Notes: a model not told the origin generated them from the sequence alone. A stretch of DNA of 33,444 nt from Caldilineaceae bacterium SB0661_bin_34 (GCA_009841145.1 VXMJ01000096.1:1-33444), one strand, 5' to 3'. Positions 16,978 to 25,620 are shown, counted from the stretch's first letter. Numbers and translations are program-made.

Positions 16978-18267
16978 TCATGGACAGGTCAATGATTTGG
17001 CCTCCCTCCGAACCGTGCGTGCGACTTTCACCGCACACGGCTCTCCAGCTCGTACCTGCTCCCGCTCCCTGATGCACACGTCCTCAATTCGGTTCATCCT
17101 GTAATCGGTGCCGGGAATCTTCGCCAGCCATGAATCCTGCCAGGCGGCCAGATGATCCCCTTGCGGATCCAGGACGGTGTTCACTCGGCACCGATGCTTG
17201 TGGGCCAGCGTACGGGCCCATGAAGCCTTGAGGGTTTGCTGGAATCCTCGGAGCGGTCCGCGATCCTCGGCCAGCGCGTAGTACTGGCGAACCGCCTCGA
17301 ATTCCTCCGCGTAGAGATTTCCGATCCGGTGGTCGTCCAGGAAGGTCCGGTCCCCGCGCTCCGCCGGCTTGCCGCGCCGGTGAAACGGCCGGGCAGCCTT
17401 CCGCATCAGCTCGGGCGACGAACGCAAGGACGCGGAGCCATCTTCACGGCCCTGCATTCGATAACCGAGGAACTGCACGTCCGACCCCGTGTCCCATGGC
17501 ATCCACCGGGGTTCCCGGCCACCGGAAAGATCGCTCCCCAGCAGGCCTCGGAGCACGGCTGTCACCTCGGCAAGCAGGGTCGTTGCCGTATCCCGGTTCC
17601 CAGAAGCCGCCAGCAGCAACGCATTGCTGTAACGGAGACTCTTCAGAACCGTTCCATCGCGTTTGCGCTTTAAGGCCGTCCGCGTGGATTCGAGATGGTC
17701 GTCCAGGTCCGTCAGGGCCAACTGTGCACAAACACCATGCAGTGATGCAGGTTGCAGAACTCCGCTGAATACCGTGGACGATTCGGGATCGGCCACCGGA
17801 TAGGCATCGAAGAATCGGCTCAGCAACTCGGTGAACCGCCCGCCCTGCACCATGTGCGACAACTTGGGTTTGGATTGACAGCCGGCAACGGAATCGAACG
17901 TTGGCACGACGATCGACGCGACCCACTGTTCCCCGGCCACCATGGCGCGGGCAGCCCTGAGGGCTGAATGCAGGCCGGTGTCCGGTGCCAGTCCGTGGAC
18001 AAACCCGGGACCGCGCCCGGTCAGCCAGACGCCGATGATGCCGGCCAGGACTTCGGCCAAGGCCCGATCCTGAACCGGATCGCCGCCCCAACGAAACATT
18101 TGGCCCCGCAGAGCCTCGATGAGCGACGGCAGTGCCAGGCGTGCATCCACTGTGGCGAACTGCCGAAAGAGATTGGGATTGAACAGCAACCGGTAGGCCC
18201 TTTGCAAGGGCTGCCGTTTGCGTCCAAGTGTGAGCAGAGCATCCTGTACCGCTGCGGCGGACTGCAT
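16978..18267 (-). CDS. Group II intron-encoded protein with degenerate RT and retained maturase domain
   Basis: 429 residues from an ATG with GAGGT at good spacing (an in-frame ATG at 18339 is less likely). The N-terminus (PLQRAYRLLFNPNLF) and domain X (FHRRGKPAERGD..., LYAEEFEAVRQYYALAE, ASWARTLAHKHR; residues ~295-360) clearly match group II maturases. The RT palm does not. The YADD box reads YSNA (213-216) in LRYSNALLLAASG, the PQGG box reads LQPA (171-174) in SGVLQPASLHGVCAQL with family spacing kept, the motif A Asp is absent in WVASIVVPTFDS (115-126), and the RT motif-1 block (PKxxGxxRPLGI) is missing. The frame is nonetheless fully open. Likely a splicing-only maturase with no reverse transcriptase activity. 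No HNH endonuclease follows domain X. The frame runs through domain V (EPCAVKVARTV is translated domain V) and stops in domain VI. Confidence 0.85.
   Translation of the reverse strand: MQSAAAVQDALLTLGRKRQPLQRAYRLLFNPNLFRQFATVDARLALPSLIEALRGQMFRWGGDPVQDRALAEVLAGIIGVWLTGRGPGFVHGLAPDTGLHSALRAARAMVAGEQWVASIVVPTFDSVAGCQSKPKLSHMVQGGRFTELLSRFFDAYPVADPESSTVFSGVLQPASLHGVCAQLALTDLDDHLESTRTALKRKRDGTVLKSLRYSNALLLAASGNRDTATTLLAEVTAVLRGLLGSDLSGGREPRWMPWDTGSDVQFLGYRMQGREDGSASLRSSPELMRKAARPFHRRGKPAERGDRTFLDDHRIGNLYAEEFEAVRQYYALAEDRGPLRGFQQTLKASWARTLAHKHRCRVNTVLDPQGDHLAAWQDSWLAKIPGTDYRMNRIEDVCIREREQVRAGEPCAVKVARTVRREAKSLTCP
17010..17043 (-). ncRNA. Group II intron domain V
   Basis: 34-nt catalytic hairpin. 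On the minus strand it begins GAGCCGTGTGCGGTGAAAGT and ends CGCACGGTTC, with the catalytic AGC triad near the 5' end, a GAAA tetraloop and the usual bulge. This is the most conserved element of group II ribozymes and appears intact, implying that splicing is still possible. Confidence 0.95.
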
Positions 18268-18738
18268 TACGCATACCTCGCGGACCGATGCCGTACAAGC
18301 CTGTTCCCCTTCGCCCTGCCGCGGATGTTGGTCCGCCACCGACTACTACGGGAACTCCGTGGCCATGGCATGGCTGCCAACAGGCCATCCCGTGGTCCGT
18401 TCCATGTGTCCGTGTCTAGTCTGCTGTAGGTGCTCCGTTCGATTCCCATCCGGACGTGCAGTCCGGTGAATCCGCCCTTGGGAGCACAGTCGGCAAGGCG
18501 CTCATGCCGACTGCTTGGGCGGAATGCGGGAAGGCGCCAAGCCTTTCCGCAGTGTCCTGAGAGGCACTCTGGAATCTGGAATTCAGGCAATTCAGCTTTC
18601 ACCATGGCAGACAGGCGCGCTGCGACATGCTTTGGTCCCCTGCAACCTTTCGGCGTCGGGTCAGTCGCGGCGCCTGGCACGAACTCCCTTGTGCCGCCGG
18701 CTCCACCGGCAAGACACATGGACGGCCTAGCGGCGCAC

Positions 18739-18792
18739 GCGCAATTCAGGGTCGGCACCGAGATTGCCGACGATGGTCAGAAGTTGGTACAT
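18739..18792 (-). CDS. ssb: Single-stranded DNA-binding protein, exon 1 (codons 1-18)
   Basis: First exon of ssb, exactly 18 codons: MYQLLTIVGNLGADPELR. This is the canonical SSB N-terminus (first beta strand, then GNLGxDPELR). It is followed directly by GTGCGCC, the group II intron 5' end; without splicing the frame hits a TAG three codons later. Joining to exon 2 gives ADPELR-DMPSGDKVC, matching the SSB family with no gain or loss of residues. A strong ribosome-binding site GAGGAG lies five bases before the ATG. The gene is divergent from the M24 peptidase gene, with a 10-bp inverted repeat between them. Confidence 0.93.
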
Positions 18793-18797
18793 GAACA

Positions 18798-18803
18798 CTC
18801 CTC
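18798..18803 (-). promoter_or_regulatory. Ribosome-binding site of ssb exon 1
   Basis: GAGGAG on the minus strand, five bases before the ATG at 18792. It fixes the start of exon 1 and supports the view that the short first exon is truly translated. Confidence 0.8.
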
Positions 18804-18885
18804 GTTGGTGTGCAAAACACAGGGAATCGATACCGGCGGCAGCCATTGGTCTGTCTGCCCAGACGGCTTGTCGGATATATTAACA

Positions 18886-18913
18886 GGCATCTGCCCCACG
18901 AGAGGCAGATGCC
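18886..18913. promoter_or_regulatory. 10-bp inverted repeat between divergent ssb and M24 peptidase genes
   Basis: GGCATCTGCC (18886-18895), 8-base spacer, GGCAGATGCC (18904-18913): a perfect inverted repeat in the divergent control region, next to the A/T-rich word GGATATATTAAC (18873-18884). It may be an operator for a dimeric regulator or an RNA hairpin in the leader of either gene. It overlaps a possible upstream ATG (18909) of the peptidase gene. Confidence 0.5.
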
Positions 18914-18932
18914 GAACGACCCTGCCTTGACC

Positions 18933-20159
18933 ATGCCCTTCCCCCTTCCCGAGATTCAGCACCAGATAAGACGCGCCGGCCTCGACGGATGGCTCCTGGC
19001 GGACTTCCGCGGCACCAACCCGGTTGCCCTGCATCTTTGCCGCTTGCACTCGTCGGGAACGCGCCGTTGGTTCCTGTACATCCCCGCCACCGGTTCCCCG
19101 CGCCTCCTGGTGCATGCCATCGAGCAGGGAACTTTCGCCGGACTGGCCGACTCGTTGGACATTCCGTTGGATACGTATGTCGGGTGGCAGGAACTTCACA
19201 CCCACGTCGGCGAACTCCTGGCCGAGGCAAAGGTCGTTGCCATGGAGTTCAGCGCCAACAACGACATGCCCACTCTGGATCTGGTCGGGGCAGGCACGAT
19301 TCAGTTGGTCCGGGAGGTCGGACAGGTCAGGGTGGAAGGCAGCCAGGATCTTGTGCAGGCATTCCAGGCAGTGCTCACGGCGGACCAGGTCGCCAGCCAT
19401 CGCGCAGCCGCGGCGATTGTCCTCGAAACCAAGGACGCCGCCTTTGGCGAAGCCGCAAGGGCCATTGAAGATGGCCGGCCATTGACCGAATATGAACTTC
19501 AGCAGTTCATTGTGCAGAGGCTCGCAGGCGAGGGCCTGGACCCCGACCATGCACCAATCGTAGCCGTCAACGCCCACGCCGCCGATCCCCACTTTGAACC
19601 GGTCGAGCAGGCAAGTTCGCCGATTCGACGAGGCGACATTCTTCTGATCGATCTGTGGGGCAAACAGGTCGATAGGCCGGACAGTTGCTTCGCCGATGTG
19701 ACCTGGACCGCTTGGTGCGGAACACAGGTGCCGTCGCCGGTGGCAGCCATCTTCGAGACGGTCAGGAACGCCCGCGACGCGGCGCTCGAGTTCATGGACC
19801 GCGAACTGTCCGCCGGCCGGCCGGTGCAGGGAGCACAGGTGGATGACGCCTGTCGACAGGTCATTGCGGACGCCGGCTACGGAAACGCGTTCATCCATCG
19901 CACCGGCCACAGCCTGGGTACCCAGGTGCACTTCACCGGGGTAAACATCGACAATTTGGAGACCAGGGACAGTCGAACCCTGGTTCCAGGCGTGATGTTC
20001 ACGATCGAGCCGGGGATTTACCTGCCGGACCTGCCGTTTGGCGAGGACGGGCGCGTTGGCGTCGGGATCCGATCCGAGGTCAATTGCCTGGCACGGGAAC
20101 GCGGTGTCGAGGTCACCACCCTGCCCCTGCAAACCTGCATGACGATTCTCCTTGCCTGA
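18933..20159 (+). CDS. M24-family metallopeptidase (Xaa-Pro aminopeptidase-like)
   Basis: 408-residue cytoplasmic protein of the pita-bread fold family (Xaa-Pro peptidases and relatives). The five metal ligands can be seen: D240 (LLIDLWGK), D255 (FADVTWT), H326 (HRTGHSLGTQVH), E359 (IEPGIYLP) and E382 (IRSEVNCL), so the dinuclear metal site looks intact. The N-terminal domain begins PEIQHQIRRAGLDGWLLADF, typical of the creatinase/prolidase N-domain. The start is uncertain: ATG 18933 (MPFPLPEI) fits the family N-terminus, while ATG 18909 has GAGAGG three bases before it but lies in the inverted repeat. Only nine bases separate it from the lutA-like gene, so it is probably co-transcribed with lutABC. 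The exact substrate cannot be deduced. Confidence 0.88.
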   Translation: MPFPLPEIQHQIRRAGLDGWLLADFRGTNPVALHLCRLHSSGTRRWFLYIPATGSPRLLVHAIEQGTFAGLADSLDIPLDTYVGWQELHTHVGELLAEAKVVAMEFSANNDMPTLDLVGAGTIQLVREVGQVRVEGSQDLVQAFQAVLTADQVASHRAAAAIVLETKDAAFGEAARAIEDGRPLTEYELQQFIVQRLAGEGLDPDHAPIVAVNAHAADPHFEPVEQASSPIRRGDILLIDLWGKQVDRPDSCFADVTWTAWCGTQVPSPVAAIFETVRNARDAALEFMDRELSAGRPVQGAQVDDACRQVIADAGYGNAFIHRTGHSLGTQVHFTGVNIDNLETRDSRTLVPGVMFTIEPGIYLPDLPFGEDGRVGVGIRSEVNCLARERGVEVTTLPLQTCMTILLA

Positions 20160-20168
20160 AATCCGCCC

Positions 20169-21032
<864 letters not shown>

Positions 21033-21049
21033 TACCGGCAACCGCGACC

Positions 21050-22486
21050 ATGCGTTCCCGCATCGACATCGAAGCCCCCTTCAAGACCCGCGTCAAGCAA
21101 GCGGTTGCCAACCCGACCTTGGCGGACACCCTGACCCGGGCCACGCTGCATCTCAAGGAACAGAAGCGCCTCAGCCTGGAGGAACTGGAAGCCCAGCGCC
21201 TCCGGGATCAAATGCGCCAAATGAAGGCGCACACGCTGCGCAATCTCCCCGAGCTGTTGGAGCGGTTCGAGCACAACGTGGTCATGAACGGCGGCCGGGT
21301 CCACTGGGCCGAGGACGCCGACGAGGCCAACCGCATCATCGGCGAGTTGGCGGAGCAGCACGATGTGCGCAAGGTCGTGAAGTCGAAGTCGATGGCCACC
21401 GAGGAGATTCACCTGAACCACCATCTGGAGGCGAAGGGCATCACCTGTGTGGAAACGGATCTGGGAGAGTACATCATTCAGTTGGCGGAGGAAATCCCCA
21501 GCCACATCGTGGCCCCGGTCATTCACAAGCGGATCGACGAGATCTCGGACCTCTTCGCCGAAAAGCTGTCCATGCCCCGGACCCTTGATCCCCAAGCCCT
21601 CTGCGCGCGGGCGCGCGTGGAACTGCGCCAGGAGTTCCTGAGCGCCGACATGGGCATTTCCGGCTGCAACTTCGCCATCGCCGACACGGGCACGGTCTGC
21701 ATCGTCACCAACGAGGGCAACGGCCGCATGGTCTCCACGCTGCCGCGGGTTTATGTCGCTGTGATGGGGATTGAGAAGCTGGTGCCCACCCCCCAGGACG
21801 CCTTCCTGCAGTACCAGTCACTGACCCGCAGCGCCACGGGCCAGCGCGTTACCGTGTACCTGTCCATGACTTCCGGTCCCAAGCGCTTGGAGGATGTGGA
21901 CGGCCCCGAGGAATTCCACGTGGTCTTGATGGACAATGGACGGTCCCGGATGCTGGCGGACGGCTACGGCGAGTCGCTGATGTGCATTCGGTGCGGAGCC
22001 TGCCTCAACGTATGCCCCGTCTACCGCCAAATCTCGGGCCACGGCTACGGCAATACCTACAGCGGCCCCATCGGCGCCGTCATCTCGCCGCTGCTGTCGG
22101 AGGAGATGGTCCGCAACAAGGACCTGCCCTATGCCAGCACCCTGTGCGGAGCGTGCCGTGATGCCTGCCCGGTCCAGATCGACCTGCCCAAAATGCTGCT
22201 GAACCTGCGGCACGATCTGGTATCCGGCAAGCACATGCCGGGCGCGGAACGCCGGGCGATGCAGGGGTTTGCCGGAGTGGCGAGCCGTCCGGCAGCCTAT
22301 CGAGGCACTGCCCGCGCGGCACGGACCGGAACCAGACTCCTGTCGGGGTTTGGCGACCGAAATCTGCGCAGGCTACCCCCGCCCCTGCACCACTGGACTC
22401 GCCAGCGCGACTTTCCGCTGATGGCGAAGCAAAGCTTCAGGGAGTGGTGGACCAAGCGATCCGGGACGCGGGGACCCGCAACGTGA
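21050..22486 (+). CDS. lutB: LutB-type iron-sulfur protein, lactate utilisation
   Basis: 478 residues. The N-terminal two thirds form a LUD-type domain (KSKSMATEEIHLNHHLEAKG, ADMGISGCNFAIADTGTVC). Two 4Fe-4S motifs follow: CIRCGACLNVCPVYR (~311-325) and CGACRDACPVQIDLP (~366-380), as in ferredoxin-like electron-transfer modules. A basic C-terminal tail is usual for the family. The ATG at 21050 gives the normal LutB N-terminus; the frame is open upstream only by overlap with lutA. Its stop (ACGTGA) overlaps the lutC start, indicating translational coupling. Confidence 0.92.
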   Translation: MRSRIDIEAPFKTRVKQAVANPTLADTLTRATLHLKEQKRLSLEELEAQRLRDQMRQMKAHTLRNLPELLERFEHNVVMNGGRVHWAEDADEANRIIGELAEQHDVRKVVKSKSMATEEIHLNHHLEAKGITCVETDLGEYIIQLAEEIPSHIVAPVIHKRIDEISDLFAEKLSMPRTLDPQALCARARVELRQEFLSADMGISGCNFAIADTGTVCIVTNEGNGRMVSTLPRVYVAVMGIEKLVPTPQDAFLQYQSLTRSATGQRVTVYLSMTSGPKRLEDVDGPEEFHVVLMDNGRSRMLADGYGESLMCIRCGACLNVCPVYRQISGHGYGNTYSGPIGAVISPLLSEEMVRNKDLPYASTLCGACRDACPVQIDLPKMLLNLRHDLVSGKHMPGAERRAMQGFAGVASRPAAYRGTARAARTGTRLLSGFGDRNLRRLPPPLHHWTRQRDFPLMAKQSFREWWTKRSGTRGPAT

Positions 22487-23211
22487 GCCAAGCCCGGCAA
22501 CGAATCCTGGATCGGCTGCGCCAGGGACTGGCCGACCCGAAGCTCCCGTGGCCGCCCGCGGACGCGCCTCCGTTGACTCCGGGTGAACACATGCACGTGG
22601 CCACCCTCAGGGCCGAGGATGCCGGGCTCGAACAGCGATTTGCTGGGGAACTGGAGAAACTGCACGGCTCCAGCGACATCGCCGATTCGATCGTGGGGGC
22701 GCGCATGTTCACAGTGCAGAAGATCCTGGAGTGGCTGGACGATTCCGGGCCCCGGCGCGTCCTTGCCTGGTCCGAGCTGAACTCATGGATTCCAGGTCTT
22801 GAGGAAAGCCTTTTCGACAGGCACGTGGAGGTGGTTGTCCCGGAGTCGCTGGACAATCCCGACACGCGAGCCGACCTGCAGGAAATTCGGGTGGGTATCA
22901 CCGGTGTGGAAGTCGCGTTCGCCGCCACGGGTTCCATCCTGTTGAAGAGCACTCCGGGCCAAAGCCGCAGTGCCTCCCTTTTGCCGCTCAACCACATCGC
23001 GCTGATTCCCGGCACGCGGCTGCTGCCCAATGTGGAGACCTGGTTGGAGCAACACCAGCTGGATAACTCCCTGGGGCACGCCATCCGCAACAGCGCCAAC
23101 CTGACCCTGGTGTCGGGTCCCAGCAAGTCCGCCGACATCGAGTCAAAACTGACCTTGGGGGTGCACGGACCCAAGGAACTGCACGCAGTGCTGTATCCGG
23201 TACCCGGATAG
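22483..23211 (+). CDS. lutC: LutC-type LUD-domain protein, lactate utilisation
   Basis: 242 residues, third member of the Lut complex. It begins SQARQRILDRLRQGL and carries the LUD-domain core (VGITGVEVAFAATGSILL, then LLPLNHIALIPGTRLLP) and the C-terminal LTLGVHGPKELHAVL, where the family has G-V-H-G-P-x-x-L/V. The start is taken as GTG at 22483, which forms a GTGA overlap with the lutB stop; an in-frame GTG at 22444 would overlap lutB by more. It is probably the last gene of a peptidase-lutABC operon. No clear terminator follows. Confidence 0.9.
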   Translation: MSQARQRILDRLRQGLADPKLPWPPADAPPLTPGEHMHVATLRAEDAGLEQRFAGELEKLHGSSDIADSIVGARMFTVQKILEWLDDSGPRRVLAWSELNSWIPGLEESLFDRHVEVVVPESLDNPDTRADLQEIRVGITGVEVAFAATGSILLKSTPGQSRSASLLPLNHIALIPGTRLLPNVETWLEQHQLDNSLGHAIRNSANLTLVSGPSKSADIESKLTLGVHGPKELHAVLYPVPG

Positions 23212-23753
23212 GGATGTGGAAGGGTTTGAACCGTTCTTGGCCTCTGCGGGCTCTTATCCCCGAAACTCCATCGCACTCTTTTGTATAGGGCTCGCCTAAA
23301 CCCAGAGAAAGCCAACTCCAAGGACGTACAATCGACCCGACAGTTCTTGGAAGGTGCCCCTTGCACTGGTCGGGAGATTGCGCCAAACAGGTCTTGCACC
23401 GCCGACTCTGACCTCGGGGCCTCGAAGTAACAACGCATGGATGCCGTTGCGTCACCAGCCCCGGTTCCGGCAGTGGAACAGGCATCGGGCGGTCCGGGAT
23501 CGGTAAAGTGCCTGTCGGCAGAGCCAGAGGCTGAAGTCAAGTCCATGCGGTGGGCCCTTTGTCGTTGGTGGATTCGTATCCACATCAACGAAACTAAAAC
23601 GATACCCTTCCCCGCAACTCCATACTCCGTGGGCAACTTGCCGGACACGTGATCGTGTTACACTCACGGCCACATCCGCCCCTTGGCAGTAGGCTGGGTT
23701 CAATTCATCCCGAACCCAGTTGATCCCGGGGGCTTTTTTCTGGAATTCGCTCC
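23212..23753 (+). other. Intergenic stretch with several hairpins
   Basis: No convincing gene in 542 bases. Structures seen: CGTTG-GTGGAT/ATCCAC-AT-CAACG (23563-23590, 11 pairs with a 2-base bulge), a small inverted repeat ACACG-TGAT-CGTGT near 23645-23659, a weak promoter-like pair TTGCCG (23638) and TACACT (23659-23664) with a short 15-base spacer, and the hairpin listed next. Confidence 0.45.
23694..23719 (+). promoter_or_regulatory. Hairpin and T-run in the leader of the NYN gene
   Basis: CTGGGTTC (23694-23701) and GAACCCAG (23712-23719) pair perfectly around a 10-base loop. A C/G-rich stretch ending in GGGGGCTTTTTTCT follows, 15-25 bases later. The hairpin plus later T-run resembles an attenuator-like leader or a displaced terminator. 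No regulatory protein or ligand is suggested by the sequence. Confidence 0.35.
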
Positions 23754-24450
23754 TTGACGAAAGTTGCCATCCTGATCGATGGGGGATTCTTCCTCAAGCG
23801 TCTGCGCAAGATCCGACACGCGGTGAAGATGGCGGATGCTGTCGCGATCAGGCAGGCAATCCACCAGCTGGTCAACTCCCACCTGCAACAGATCAACCAG
23901 ATTGAACGCGTACCCAACGCGCGTGCACTGCTGTATCGCCTGTTCTACTATGATGCCTACCCATATCAGGGGAAGGAACACAGGCCCGTCAGCGGCCAAG
24001 CGGTCAATTTTGCAGATTCCGAGACAGCGCGATTCCGATTGAACCTGTTTCAGGAACTGCGCAGCATGCCCAACACAGCGGTCCGTTTGGGGGAAGTACG
24101 GCGGATAGGCGGTTGGGCCCTGCACACTGATGTCCAAAAGCGACTATCGCAGAACAGGCTCAAGCTGGATGATCTGCGAGATGAAGATTTCAAGTTAAGT
24201 CTTCAACAGAAAGCTGTGGATATGCGACTTGGAATCGATATTGCCTCATTAACATTGAAAAAAATAAGCAGATATTTTGATCTTAGTGACCGGAGACGCG
24301 GATTTTGTACCGGCTGCCAAGCTGGCCAGACGCGAGGGTGCAAGCGTCATTCTGGATCCCTTGTGGTCAAACATCGGGCCGGACCTGTACGAGCACATCG
24401 ACGGCTTGCGCAGCGGTTTTGCCCGGCCGGGATCTCAAGTGGAATCCTGA
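23754..24450 (+). pseudogene. NYN-domain (PIN-like) protein gene with a single-base frameshift
   Basis: NYN domains are PIN-fold, putative Mg-dependent ribonucleases. The frame from TTG 23754 reads MTKVAILIDGGFFLKRLRK (first catalytic Asp) and later LSLQQKAVDMRLGIDIASL, then loses sense after LTLKKISRYF. One base on, in the +1 frame, the family continues LILVTGDADFVPAAKLARRE (acidic residues TGDAD) and GASVILDPLW to a TGA at 24448-24450. Dropping one T from the TTTT run at 24275-24278 restores an uninterrupted protein of the expected length. The region around it is unusually A/T-rich, with an A7 run at 24257-24263. Either a real inactivating indel or a homopolymer sequencing error; the read-on frame up to the break is otherwise clean. 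The TTG start is the only one in place. Confidence 0.75.
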
Positions 24451-24543
24451 CAGAAGCCCGCGCGGGTCCACCGTCCCGAAGAGACATTCACACCAACCCC
24501 AACCCGGAGCCCATCAGGCAACACAACTTCAGGAGCAAAGATC

Positions 24544-25620
24544 GTGAGTGACAAGACTTGGAACGTAGGCATCATCGGCTGCGGATCCGTGGTCCAGTTC
24601 GGACACCAACCCACCTTTTCCATGACTGTGGACAATTGTCAGGTTGTGGCCATCTGCGATGTGCAGGAAGAGCGGGTTACCCAGTTTGCCGCGGAGCGCG
24701 GCATTCCCTCGGCCTATACCGACTATCGAGAAATGCTGGGCAAGGAGAAACTGGACCTGGTGGTCGTGGCGGTGCCCAACATCTTCCACAAGCCCATGTC
24801 GATTGCCGCCCTGGAAGCCGGGGCCAACGTGCTGTGCGAGAAGCCGGTGGCCCTGACCCTGGCAGATGCCCAGGAAATGTTTGAGACTGCGGACAAGGCG
24901 GGCAGGACCTTGACCGTCGGAACGCACTACCGCTGGTCCACAACCATGAGGATGGGGCGCAAGGCGGTGGACTCCGGTCAGTTCGGCGACATCTACCACA
25001 TCCGTACGGTCTACACGCGCCGGGCGGGGATTCCGGGCTTCGGCAGCTGGTTCACCAACAAGGACATGGCCGGCGGCGGTTGCGGGCTGGATATCGGCGT
25101 GCACGCCCTGGACAAGGCCCTGTTCCTGATGGACTATCCCAAACCCGCAACGGTATCGGCAGTGGCCTACGACCGCTTGGGTTCGCAGGGCGTGGGAACC
25201 GGGGGATGGGGCATCGACCGCGCGGCCAAACCCCGGGAGGGCGGTCGATTCGATGTCGAGGATCTGGCCTACGGTCTGGTGCGTTTCGAGAATGGAACCT
25301 CCCTGATTGTGCAGAGTTCCTGGGCCATGCATCTGCCGGCGGCCGAACTGGTGGAGGTGTACGGGGACGAAGGCGGGGCGATCATCCGTCCCGACAAGCT
25401 GGAGATATTCCAGGAGATGAACGGCGAACCGGTGACCATCGATGTCGAGGTGCCCACAGGCGGAGAGTATTCCTCGGTGTTGCAGAGTAAGGACCTGATC
25501 CGGCATCTGTCCGGGGACAAGACCGCAGACGTTGTGACTGCGGAGCAGGCCCTGGTGGGCATTGCCATCCTGGAGGCGATGTACAAGTCGGCCGCCAGCG
25601 GGTCCGAAGTGGCCCTGTAG
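24544..25620 (+). CDS. Gfo/Idh/MocA-family NAD(P)-dependent oxidoreductase
   Basis: 358 residues. The N-terminal Rossmann fold has VGIIGCGSVV (dinucleotide-binding glycine motif) and VVAICDVQEE; the family marker CEKPVALT appears near residue 98, and the C-terminal alpha/beta domain holds GGGCGLDIGVHALD, where the Asp and His are the usual catalytic positions. These enzymes oxidise or reduce sugars, inositols and related polyols; the substrate cannot be told. Start is GTG 24544 with AGGAG ten bases upstream. It stands ~95 bases after the NYN gene and may share its transcript. Confidence 0.9.
   Translation: MSDKTWNVGIIGCGSVVQFGHQPTFSMTVDNCQVVAICDVQEERVTQFAAERGIPSAYTDYREMLGKEKLDLVVVAVPNIFHKPMSIAALEAGANVLCEKPVALTLADAQEMFETADKAGRTLTVGTHYRWSTTMRMGRKAVDSGQFGDIYHIRTVYTRRAGIPGFGSWFTNKDMAGGGCGLDIGVHALDKALFLMDYPKPATVSAVAYDRLGSQGVGTGGWGIDRAAKPREGGRFDVEDLAYGLVRFENGTSLIVQSSWAMHLPAAELVEVYGDEGGAIIRPDKLEIFQEMNGEPVTIDVEVPTGGEYSSVLQSKDLIRHLSGDKTADVVTAEQALVGIAILEAMYKSAASGSEVAL

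Larger units (their letters stand above)
16953..18738 (-). mobile_element. Group II intron interrupting ssb
   Basis: 1786-nt intron on the minus strand. The 5' end is GTGCGCCGC at 18738, fitting the GUGYG consensus. Domain V is at 17010-17043 (34 nt, GAGCCG start, GAAA loop, CGGTTC end). Domain VI can be drawn just after it: GGG-A-GGCC pairs with GGCC-CA-CCC, leaving an unpaired A seven bases from the 3' end, the expected branch-point position. The 3' end is CCCTAC at 16953. Both boundaries are supported independently by the SSB reading frame. About 470 nt of domains I-III precede the intron ORF at 18267. The GTGCG...CCCTAC ends and the ORF's FNPNLF-type N-terminus suggest the chloroplast-like bacterial class (inference). 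EBS/IBS pairings were not resolved by eye. Confidence 0.94.

Noticed and set aside
18290..18738. EBS1-IBS1 pairing with the exon end TTGCGC
   Set aside because: No GCGCAA or wobble-compatible complement was found by eye in domain I, so no pairing is claimed; a covariance model is needed.
22437..23648. 403-codon minus-strand frame across lutC and the following gap
   Set aside because: Opposes a clear LutC; composition is Arg/Ser/Pro-rich shadow sequence with no recognisable motif.
24257..24280. Programmed frameshift in the NYN gene at A7 or TTTT
   Set aside because: Slippage on the A7 run leads to stop codons in both other frames, and no stimulator is seen at TTTT; a plain one-base indel explains the data better.
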